From NCBI GenBank assembly GCA_037447605.1, contig CM074821.1:1-64000 (forward strand): a stretch of 64,000 bases of DNA, in the 5' to 3' direction. Source of the DNA: Zygnema circumcarinatum. Its lineage: Eukaryota; Streptophyta; Zygnematophyceae; Zygnematales; Zygnemataceae. This document shows, piece by piece, positions 24,665 through 36,100 of this stretch. Position 1 is the stretch's first letter; each line of letters begins with the position of its first letter. The notes beneath the pieces were generated by a model that saw nothing but the letters and a program-made list of their open reading frames with translations, was not told where the DNA came from and did not search any database. Both the position numbers and the translations under genes were made by a program.

Positions 24665-27600
24665 TTACAAAGTCAAGTTAATGGCAAAGGAGCTCATGTT
24701 GATGTCCACGTCACTTGTATTCGGATCGCCATCAAACGCACTCCTCTCGAGAGTTCCGTCCCGGAGCTCGGATCTCTTCTGATCAAGTTGCAAAGGTTTT
24801 GAACATCGTCGAGACCCTCCCTGGTCCTCCGTGTTCCTCTGCTGCTCCCCTTCCTGCCCCAGTTCCGAGAAGCCGTGCCGATCCCCAGTGCAGCTCTCAC
24901 ACCTCCTCCGGGCACTCCTACATGCCTTGTGAAGCAGGGCACCGCATCCGGAACAATTCACTGCCGCTTCCGCCTGCACTCACGCAACACACCCTTAGCG
25001 ATGTTTGGCCCAACGGATAGCATTTTGAAGACAATTGGGGGGGGCTCATCCATCCACCTCTAACAACATCTTGAGAAAATAATGTCAAGAATCAGGGCAA
25101 TGGACGAGGACGCGATTCTAAACAACTGCCTTTCGACAAAGTGAATGGCTGGTCCACCTCAAACGGAAAAATTCGAGTGCCTCCTTCCCTATTCAAACAT
25201 TGAGCTCCGGCACCGCAAGGGATGCCAACCGCCCGGCAGGCAGCACAGCTGCGCTTGATGTGAGCCATGAGACGTGCAGCAACTCTCTCCAGGTAACCAG
25301 GCACAGCTGCTTCCACTCACACAAGCCACAGTTCCGCCAGTTGCATCAGCCTCTACACACCTCCTCGCCAAGTCCAACCTGCCCCTCTCCCCTTCACTTT
25401 CGTCGGAATTGCAAAGCAGTCGGTGCATCTTACCCCTTCACGCGAGACCAGGACAAGGTCGTTCATCAAATGAGCACATTAAGAACGGGCATCACCTCAC
25501 TATGGCACGGTTTCTAACCTGCAAAGGTGTCCAAAGAAAAGTCTGCCAGCTCCCGCATAGCGTAGAAGTCGTTGTCTGAGAGGAGGTAGCGGCGTGCCCC
25601 CAACTTCGTCTCCAGCCGGAGGCCAGCGCCACACTGCAAACTGCTTCGCAGCTTTGCCAGCTGTCGCCGCAGCGTTCGGACATGGTTGAGAACGGCGACA
25701 CGTGTGTACAGCAGAGGGTTCACTGCACTCACGCACAGCATGGGCTGGCAGAACGCAAACAAGGTGTTGGCAGAGAGAAAAACAATCAGCAAAGCTGGCA
25801 CATCAACCGCAGAGGTTAAGGAGAATTCAGAATAGAGGAATCTAATTCATGACGATATGGGCACACCAGGTCAATCAGGCTTTAGTCATTTGTGCGTGAC
25901 AACAAGGATGTCTCATTTTGAACGTAAATTGAATAACTGCGATACGCTTGGGTGCAAAATATTGTTGCTTGTAGACGGGTTCACTGATTCTGTGGATCTG
26001 ACTAGGTGAAGGACGATTCCTCCACTTGTCTTGAAAATAGGGTCAGACAATGGATTCAATGAACCCAGAAAGAAGACCGGGATCTATCATTTGATCTAAA
26101 GTTTTCACATACATGTTTTCACTTTTAAGACAAGCGTCACACACTTTGTGAACTCCATAGGGCACATTGAAGATTCACGCAACATGGAGCGAGGGGGCCC
26201 TCCGGGAAATGGGCGACGTAATGAAATGACTCAAATAAGAAATGGGACAAATTCTTGTGTCCAGCATATGTGCGCAAAAGGATGTAGATTTAAGTTGTAA
26301 ACTCACATGTCGCAAAAGCACAATTTTCCTGTTCAAGCTATGGCTATGGTGCAGCCGAGGTGCTGCATGACTATTTCTACACTCTTGCCTGTTCGGAACT
26401 GGGACTGCCCACTGCAGAAAAGTGGCACCCACCTGATCGTGGATTGAGTCCAAGTACGCCTTCGCTAGCTGGGAGACCTTCCTCGGCTTCTGCCACACGC
26501 GGACATTCACAGCGACGAAACCATCAGAGGACAGCGACCAGATCCTTGTCCAAGACAAGATCTCCATTGTTCATAAAGCACGCTGCCTGTGGCCTGAGCG
26601 AGCAACTGACGAAATCCCAGAAGTGCAGCACGCGTGCCGGGATGAGCGCGGCCTCCCCCGCGTGGCAGCCCCCGCAGAGGAGCTGCCCGCTGTACTCGCA
26701 CAGGCGGGGCCGCGCCGCGCCCCCCCCCATCACCCGCAGCCGGAGACCCCCCCCCGCCCCCTCCATAGCCAGAGGCCTGCACTCCCGCCCACCCCCGTGC
26801 CAGCGTCACAGAAGGAAGGCTCCATTACCCATGTGCCATTACCCATGTTGCCACTAGCCACGTGCCACTAGCCATGTGACATTAGCCATGTGCCATTAGC
26901 CACGTGCCATACTCCTTTCTCAATGCAGCAACCCTTCGCTGTACCTCCAAGCATGAGGACAACAAGATCGAGAAGCGTGATGCACCTGATGCTCTCACCT
27001 ATAGCAGCCTCCGCAGCGATAATGCTGCACATGTAGCTGCTGGATCACTGTTTTGGGTGGAGGAACGTGAAGAATCAACCGGATCGTTTTGCCCAATATG
27101 GATGCAGAACCACTGACCACCTGTCCAGATTCAGCAGTGTAATTGTAGCTTGAAGAAGCCACTGGTATGGACGGCCCATCCACCTCAATTGGCCCACCTT
27201 CAGACTCGGCCTGGGTGCAAGGCCCTTTCACGTTAAGGTTTGGGCTATGGCTGCCAGCGGCAGGTTGCCCGCCCGGGTGGAACCACGCCAGGTCCACCTC
27301 GCCCTGCTCGGCACCGCCCCCAAGAACGTCCAAAGGACGCCCTGTCCGCTTTGTCCGTCCCTTGGATGAAGGAAGGGGCAACATCCTGAAAGCACTCATC
27401 GACCCGAAGGAGCTTGTGTATCCGAATCCTTCCCAGGTTGGCGACAGAAACTCGGAAAGGACTCTATCAGACAGCATCGACGCTTGTCTTTCAAAAAGGG
27501 CTCTCAGGCAGCTCTGGAGTAACAAGCTTCTGCGTTCTATGACTTGAGGAGAATTGTTGCCAAACAAGCATCTGCTTTCCAAAATAAGCTTATTCCAGGG

Positions 27601-29528
27601 ATCCTGGTTGGAACCGCCTTCCTGTGCTCCTCCAATGCCCATTTCTTTCAGGATGTTACAGAAAACTATAAAATCTCGAAATCGTCGCTCTACTAGCCAT
27701 TCCTTAGTCGCATTCGTAACCTTAATTATGTACAGAGTATGCTCCTTCACTCCAACCACTCTATCGCCCAGGGACACCTGTCCTTTCACTTGCTTTGCTC
27801 CAATTACCTCCGTGTGCAATATCCGTTCCTCCCCCGACGGGCCTTCCCGTCGGGCAACCTCCCCCGACGGCCCGGCGAATTCATCCTCCTCTAGCAATTC
27901 AATTGTTGCTGACTCACGACTCTTGTTTTTGGAAACATTGTCTGCCCAAGCTCCCCAAATGCCTCTGAACAAAGAGGCATCTCCTCCTCCTGGGGGCTGT
28001 CGAGCACCGAACGACTCCGCGGCATGAAAATGGTGCGCACGAGCACCCGCAGATTCCCGACAGCTGAACTCTGCGTCTGGATGGAGGAGGACGTCCTCCA
28101 TGTCGGCCACCATGTCCATGTACGCTTCCTTCACCTCCATGCGCTCCACATACCTTACTACCTGGAGCAGATATAAAAACCCTCATGGTGGATCATGAAA
28201 TCATAAACACTTACGCATCAAAATTCAATCTCGACAAAGCCGGATTTCAACGAGCTATCTCGCAAGTAGGGCTAAGTAAGACCACTTCCTCCACCCTCCT
28301 CGTGAAATGACATGGTACCGTGTGCATGCTTCCCCTGTTGGGTGTCACTCGTTCCTAGCCAATAATAGAGGGTATTGTAAGCTTGGAGTGGACAAGACAA
28401 CAATAGGAATAAAATTTCAATTAACTTATAAAGGGACATAAGTGAGAGGTGGGAACACCGGCACTCTTCCAGCTACCAATTCTGCTAATGCATGTTGCAC
28501 AAGATGCCAATAAATAGATTGTTGATGGAGTGGGCCAAATGCGAGTCATGGTGTTTCGACGTTCATGGAGCCCAAGCTATGTTGACAGGAGTTAGACTCC
28601 GCTTTTGAGGACATGGATTACTCGTTAAACCGTTGCCATAGGGGATGCAGAAAAACTCAACGATGTTTGAAGTTCTAAGGAGACTCTACCGATTTCAGTC
28701 TTAACTAGCACCTAGGCTATTTGCGCAAGTGTCCTTCCCACCATAATGGCCAGTCCCGGCTCTCACCTCATCTGACCCCAATTCATTCAAAGTCGACGGT
28801 TCCACCAGTCCTCTTCGCTCCGGCAAGTCCTTCTCTACTGAACACGGGAATACGCTCTCATGGGACGTCATCCTCATGGCAACAGCATGTGTCCTCTCTG
28901 CTTCAGACGCGTCCAAAATTTCTGGCTGCTCAACCGTCCTGTTACGACTTCTCCTTTTCAGGCCCTCTCTGTTACTGAGACTGTCCGATGCATGATCAAG
29001 TAAATTCGCGCCTCCGTCCTCAATTCTCGGCCTGTCCGTAACACAACGCGCTGCTTCGTCCCTGGTCTCCGCGATCCTGGATACACTTTCGTTTTCAATC
29101 AAGGTCCTTCCTCGCAGAAATTGGGCACATTCTGATTCTCCCGGTTCTTGCAGCCGTCCCTTGCTCTCGCTCTGCATTGCAACGAACTCACTATGCCCTC
29201 GCCGTCGTGCAGCTCTCCTGCTGGCGGGTTTCCCTGAGGCATCACTGGAGCTCGCAGGCCCGGCCGAGTCGAGCCCCGCTTGTTGCAGCGGGGCGGGCCT
29301 GCCCGGCCGCCTGCGCGCATCCTTGAGGGCGGGCGCGGCGTAGAACGCGAGGTCCGCGGGCGGCCGCGCGGCGCCGCTCCTCCGCCGCGCCCTCGCCCTC
29401 GCCCTCGCCCTCGGCCCCGCGTGCTGCTCCGCGTCCCCGGGCGGCGGAAGCGGCAGCGGCAGGAGGGGCGTGTCGGAGTCGCTGGAGGAGGAGAGGAAGG
29501 AGGGCTCCCGTCTCGCGGCCATGGCCAT
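24665..29528 (-). CDS. PX domain + DUF4206 (Rubicon homology) protein
   Basis: It is related to plant phox-domain proteins with a C-terminal zinc-binding DUF4206 module, expected on endosomes or autophagic membranes through phosphoinositide binding. Exon 1 (29528-28767) encodes a disordered Arg- and Ser-rich N-terminus. Exon 2 (28161 to about 27123) holds the PX domain: HTLYIIKVTNATKEWLVERR, then RFRDFIVFCNILKEMG and SLLLQSCLRALFERQ. Small exons then give HYRCGGCYR, RPRLCEYSGQLLCGGCH with IPARVLHFWDF, KVSQLAKAYLDSIHDQ, PMLCVSAVNPLLYTRV with RRYLLSDNDFYAMREL, YLERVAARLMAHI with CAACRAVGIPCGAGAQC, and finally CSGCGALLHKAC and CESC. Phases agree at each junction I checked. A glycine-rich insert separates the first CxxC from RPRLCEY. 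The start at 29528 (or 29522) is inferred. Confidence 0.85.
26822..26912. repeat. 14-bp minisatellite with G-box cores
   Basis: About six imperfect copies of CATGTGCCATTAGC lie in an intron of the PX gene. Variants contain CACGTG, the core bound by plant bHLH and bZIP factors. Any regulatory role is speculative. Confidence 0.75.
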
Positions 29529-30126
29529 GGACGGGCGGTCATGGCCGGCGGAGGAGGATGCGGGCGGCCCTCGCCGACCGTCCGTACGGCACTCAATACG
29601 CTCGCGGTACGATACGGTACGATATTTCGGCACACACTCGATACGCCGCCTGTGCATCCGGCGGGGGCATGAGGGGGCGCAGACGGAATAGCAAGTGCAC
29701 AGACGGGGCTGCTTTCGACCAGCACAGAGTTTCATAAGCGATCGCTTGATTAAAAAGATGTCTGTGCTGCTGCTACTCAGTAATGCAGTCTGCTGCATTT
29801 ATGGGCGCGCGACTCTGGATCAGCGCATAATTTAGGACATTTGGGCTGGAAGAATGGAGCATCCAAACTTCCTCGCCGCTTATCTTGCAGACCGACTTCC
29901 AGCGAAATAGCTCTGAGTTACATATCTACCCGACAGATGACTCACCCAAGTCAGACTCTGCCCTAGTCAATGAGCAACACTTGACCATGCTTCCACGCAT
30001 AGGGCGCCTCTAATACCTACTGCGATTATTATTTAAAATAAGGTTTGCTTTCTCTGGATAATTTGCTCACTACAATACCCAAAGTTTTAGGTGAGCTAAC
30101 CCAACAGCCCTCTCGGTCAGAGCTGA
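29529..30126. promoter_or_regulatory. Upstream region of the PX gene
   Basis: This 598-bp interval lies between the PX gene start and the stop codon of the next leftward-reading gene. It contains a cluster of GTAC/CGATACGG motifs at about 29575-29626, close to the PX start. No further gene is visible; part will be the 3' untranslated region of the modular gene. Confidence 0.5.
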
Positions 30127-33100
30127 TCATGTCCGGCACCCCCCTGGGTATTTAGGCTTGCAGAGGTTGGTCCGGCCCGGATAGAGGCTTCTGTTTCTGC
30201 AGACAAAGCCACGATAGGCGCGGCCGTTCCAGTACTGCAGGAGCTTGTAGCTGCAGTGGTACATTCGCGCAGCCAGATTGGCACACGTGTCGCCCAGCCG
30301 CACCGTGTAGCAGCCGTATTTGCACGGGCATTTGCTGGCAGCCAGAAGAGCGCGCCGCCGTGCTGGCTCGGCCAATGGAATGGCGGGGACAAAGCTGAGT
30401 GTACAAACCTGCAGTCAAATGCACCAACCAAGCGGGCAAGGCTCAAGCACCACACATAAGGCTCATAAGGCATAAGGCGCTTGCTCTTGACAAGGTTATT
30501 CTTTGCTCACCTCGTCCCCTAAACGCAGATTATCGCAGTCGATCCCAGCGTTAAGGCGGAAAAAGCTCAGCTCGTCGAGCTGGTTGCGGGCGATAATGGC
30601 ATTGCATGTGTCCTGCTGGCGTACTCTATCGTAAGCGCTGCAGGGGTAACCCACCGCAGATTTATACCCGTATTCCACACATACCTGGAGGGAACATCCA
30701 CAAACGGATGGGCATCCGCATTAGAAAGACCCTGAGAGGAGCCACGACAGTGGATCTCCCGGACGGCAGTGCAAATGAATGGTCCGCGGTAGAGCAGTCA
30801 TTGCATTAGGGTGGCCAAGCTGCACCGCGAGCAGGCAAGAGTCGTGGACGGGCGGGAGTACCGTGGTTCGCGGGCTGCAAGTGCAGTTTGAGCCGTCCAA
30901 GCAGATGGTAGGGTTCAGCGCCGCAAAAGTCTCCCTACTGAGGCCGAAGAGCGCCCGGACGCCTTCGCACGACCGGGTCTGCACACGCCCTCCCCTCCTC
31001 CGTCAAAGTCAGAGGCTGACTCTGAGCCTGCTCGTTCAGACAGTGGGCCAGTGCAGTGCAGTGCAGTGCAGTGCAGTGCAGTGCAGCACCTGCGAGCCGA
31101 GCATGAAGGGCGTGGCGCAGCGGCTCTCCGCCGCGTCGGTGACGGGCCCCACTACCACCGCACTCCCGCTGACAGTGCTGCAGTCCACTCCCTGCCAGCA
31201 CGCACTCCACAAACGGAATTGAGGACGTATTCATGGGGAAGAATCAATGCAAAGTGCAGACGCGGAAGTGGGAGACTAGCTAGCTCTCAGTGAGGTGTCG
31301 AAACAAATGCGGTAATGGCTTGAAATTTCCACAGCCGGAAGTGTCATTGAAAATTAGAGTGACTGCTCCACTAGGTAAGTTTTTAGATCCTTTTCATGGT
31401 TTTTATACTCAGGACCAAGATGCTATACTAGCAACCCTTTGTTTTTTTTTTCAAACAGCATTGTTTAGTAGTTTTGGATGAATGTACAACGTGAACTGTG
31501 AGCACTCCACTCCTTGACTCTGCTGCTTCCATCTGCCATCAAGTCTGATCTCATACGCGTAAAAGCCGGAAGTGCAAATTGATAGAGGGACTGCAACAAA
31601 CCGCACATCATTCAGAAAAAAGAAGGTAAGAAAGCTAAGGCCGTTCTCAATGGCTGCTGTAACGCAGCTTCCTCCCTCCGGGACCACATAAATGTTGTCC
31701 ACCGAGTTGATTCCATACGCGGAGTCTGCAGGACCACCCACCCCAGACCCGCAGCCGTCACTGTGAAAACAGAGCACTAGTGTTAAACAACTGCAGCTGT
31801 AAGCCCCGCACAAGGGCGGCAGCGCCGGCAGCAGAGCTGCAAGGCCACTCGCTTGGTTTCAGAAATTCCCAAATTCAGTGAACGTTCTAGAAATTCATGC
31901 ATATACATATTTGGTTTTGAAGCGGATCCATGGAAACCTGCTCGTAACTGTGCAATTGCAGCCGGCTTCGGCATCTCGGTGTAGAGGCTTCTAGTTACAC
32001 GTCAACTTTTCGTGTAACTTTGTTAATGTAACAACTTTGTTCGTTAATTTTTTTTGCAATGACGGTAAAGTGTAGTACTACTACTCACTGGCGGTGCAGG
32101 TGACCGCCCCCCCGCTGTCCTCGGCCAGCAGCCACCCGGGCGGGCAGCTGCAGGAGTACCCCCCCGCGCCGTCGCTCGCGCAGCGGCCGAGGGAGCACGG
32201 GTTGGCCGACCCCCTCCCGCAGACGTCCTCTGCCTCCCCGCGGGCCAAAGCCAAAGGTCAGTCACCGCTCACTGGACGAACGGCTTCACAACTCGGACAC
32301 GTCATGAATATGTCACAGCATGACAAGCATCAAGGGGGAGGTGGTTAATAAGTGACCATTGCAGCATCCAGTCTAGGAAACAGATGGGTGAAAGTCACAT
32401 TCATAAACGCAAAGGAAACACCATCAGCTATTTGAAAGATACGCGTTTGAGGATCCGCTGGAGAAATTATGTACAAGAGAAAGAGGCTATAGGCGGCCAT
32501 TTGATAGGGCCACCCGAGCATAGATTGACGATTTCACGTATGGTCAACGGTGATCTTCGGGGGCCGACTTATTAGAGGTGCCGCTTCCGGCCAGCGGGCC
32601 ACTCGCCCCAATGCAGTCAGCGGCGGGTCTGCAATGCATGCATGAGCAAACCCGGCCATCCTTCCAGCTGGCCGGATGAGAGGCGTCTGCTTCAGAGGGG
32701 AAGTGGGGAGCATAGCCAAAAGGGCTGGGCTTGTTTATACTTGCGGATGCCGTCCTGTTTGTTTCAACTTCTCTGCAAATGGTTGCCTTAAAGCCGCACA
32801 ATAGTTCGCTGGTAGCTCCTGCACAGCTTTGGGTTTTCCCCAACAGAAAGTGGCGCTCGCTGCTTACCAAAAACGCATGTAGGCAGCCCTGACAGGTCGA
32901 CGACGCTAACGAAGCCTGTTGGGCAGGAGCAGGTAAACGGAAAGCCGCCAGAAGACGCTGCGGTCGAAGGCACACAGCTTCCCCCTCCACACAAAAATGG
33001 CGCCCCGCTTGGGCAGCCGTTGCCGAGAGGTGGTGGTGGAGGCAGACGCGGAGGAGGTCGGTGTGGTGGCAAGGGAGGCGGCCGCGACGGAGGAAGCGGA

Positions 33101-36100
33101 GCTGGGGAAGGCGGGGGGGCGGGAGGAGGCGAGGACGGAGGGGGCGGCGAGGGAGAAGGTGGGGGTGGCGGAGAAGGGTGTGGCGGTGGAGGTGAAGACG
33201 GAGGGGGCAGAAGGGGGGGAGAGGGGGGGGGTGGAAGAGGTGGGGGCGATGGAGGAGGTGGGGGCGATTGAGGAGGTGGGGGCGATGGAGGAGGTGGGGG
33301 GGAGTGGGGCGGGAGTGGAGATGCTGATTCCACAATAGTCAAGACAAAAAAAAAAAACCACATCAACGTTAGATTTGAGCCCATGAATCTTTTGAGGTAC
33401 AGGTTGTTGGTGGTAGTTCGCTGGCTTGTCATAAATCTCAAACACAAACTGCTGGCGAGAGTGTGCGGCAACTGCTGAAGAACGTGAGCAAACAACCCTG
33501 CGGGTGGCGAACGTCTTCAGAAGGATCAACGCAATCCAACCTCTTGGTTTTAAGGGCACCCGTAGCTTACACATGTGAATGCTGTCACATAGACGTTCCA
33601 TATTATTTCAAAAAGACGACAGCAAAGACATGAAAGAGACGAACGTAGAGAATGCATGAAGAAGGTGCCAACGAGCAGAAAATTGACGGGAGAAACGGTT
33701 GGGGCCGGGACATGCATACCAAGAAAAACTCCGAAAACCTTCACTTCACAGAGAGTGAGGACAGCGTCATTCCCCGGAAGGTAGACCCACACGAAGCGTC
33801 CGACGAGGGAGGAGCACTTCTTAACGAAGGGGAAGCCGGAGGAGGTGTTGGAGTATGTGAACACGTTGGCGGGGTCGCACTCGTTGTTCCCCCGCGCGGC
33901 CCACGAGGCGTTGCTCGGCCCGAGCCACAGCGCGGCCCCGTTCAGCCGCTCCTGGCAGCACTCCGTACGGCCGTACAGCTCCACCCTCTGCACGCGCGCC
34001 GGCGAGCCGAGGTCGACCTTCCACCAAACGGGGGAGCTGCCCACGCCGAACTCCGTGTGCGTGCACGTGCCTGACCTGCGCGGGTCGTCGACAACTCACG
34101 GAATTCACACACGGAGTTTGGCACAAAGGGATGGCTCCTTCTAGTTTTTCACGTTCAGCTTGTACTTTATGTCGATGAAGTATACTTGTCTTAAGGTGGG
34201 ATGTCGTACTGACTAACACTTTTGCTTGTTTTGTCCCGTTCGGTGCAAGATATGCTTTCACTGCAGCCGGAGCCTTTGCCACATTCCTATTCCTGAAATT
34301 CATTGACGGCGTGCGCAAAAAAATAACAAGAATAGAAAGAAATAGCATCTAACGCAAAGCTTGGGGCAGCTTGAAAAAACCCTAAAATTTCTCTGAAAGT
34401 GTATATGCTCAAGTGTGGCTTATGTCACGGGACGGTGATGTACCAGAAGTTTCCGTCGGCCGTGTTCCCATCCACCGCGTAATACGCCGCGCATCCGCTC
34501 GCGTAGTTGCTGCAGTTCATGGTGGTGCTCTCGAACGAGGGGCGGCCCACCGCCAGGTTCTCTGCGGACCCCCATAACCGCCGGGCCAGCTTGAGAGGGG
34601 CGTGGTCGGTCGATTCATAGCCAGAAGAAGCGCATGAAGTCAGCAAATTCTCACCTAAAGCGACAGGAGGAGGCGGAGCAGGGCTTGGGGTGGCAGGAGT
34701 GGCAGACTCCGCCAAAAGTCGACGCCTTCGGCTGAGGTTAGCCGGGGCTGAAACTGCAGTAAAAGGCATAAAAAGGGACCATTTAAACAACCAGACACGA
34801 AACTGTTCGGGCTCACCAGAGAGAGTCAGAGAACTGCTAGCGAGTCTCTGGAAGAAAGCTGAACACTGGTCGATTTGATTATAAAACGTCTGAACGCGAG
34901 CAAAAAGACTTTATTCTGCGTGAGTTCCCAACACACTAAAAGCGAAGTTCTATGCGAATGAAGCAATGTCAATTACCAATCGACGGGAGTGGACCCCTCT
35001 CTGCATGAAGGGGAAGGCATGCATGTGCAGGAGGGAGGGAGGGAGGGAGGGAGGGAGGGAGGGAGGGAGGGAGGGAGGGAGGGAGGACTGACGCAGCGGG
35101 TAGGCGACCGGGTAGACGGGCGGGACGAGGAGCATGTTGCAGGTCCCGGGCCCCCTCTCGGCGGTGCGGCGGATGCGGAGGAGGCCGGCGGCGGGGCCCC
35201 ACGGCGCGCGCGCGAGCCAGAAGCCCTCCCCGAAGCCGACGAGGAGCAGCGCGAGGTCCACCGTGTCGCGCGTGCAGTTGCGCCCCTCGTACACCGCGCC
35301 CTGCGCCATGCTCAACCAGCGGCGACCGGAAGGCAAAGAATCGGTTGAGTTGCGAGATTGGCACAGCACCGTCACAAGCTCGCTACTGCTTCAATTTCAT
35401 GTCCAAACTTGTTGAATCAGGTTGAAAAAAAAGGAATTGTCCTAAAACATCACATGTCATACAATTAGGTAGTACTGTGAAAGGGTGCATTGTCCTACTT
35501 TGTATTCGTTTCGGACTAGAAAAAAACGCTATGGAATTTGATAAGAGCGAAAGTAAGTTCGTATTTCGCTAGTACTATTTTTTTTTCCGGAAAGCATTGA
35601 CCTCACAATGGCGACGCCATCGTCTGTGCATAGAAAATCGCTGCACTGCGCGAAGGAAGTACAAAAGTAGTCCCGCACAGCATCGAGGACCGGCGCGTTG
35701 GCCGAACCACTTTGCGACACGTGGACGAGCGGCCCCGCAACGGGAGTGTCCCCCTCCGGCCCGCGCCCTTTTGTTTGCAGCTCGGGGAGCGGCAGCCAGC
35801 TCGCAGAAATTGTCACGAACGCATCGACATGCGAATCAGGGTGTGCTAAATTCGTTTCTCTCTCACTCTTGCCACCTCGCTGTGACTGAGAGAGAAAGAG
35901 GCTGCCAAATGAAAGGGAGAGCGAGAGAAATGGATGCTTCTCTCTCCCTGTGTCTCTCACTCTCACTTCCACTCCCGCTCTCTTGCTCTTTTCCCTCACC
36001 TCGTCCTCTCATGGCTCCCTTCTCCCTCCGTCTCATGGGAGTGAGTGCAGTGTGTGAGAGAAAGATTGCGAGAGAGGGCGAAGGCTACCAAGAGAGAGGG

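Noticed and set aside
29099-29725. 208-residue minus-strand frame over the PX gene first exon
   Set aside because: It is the second frame of the same GC-rich exon. The chosen frame runs to a GTGAGA donor in phase with the PX exon.
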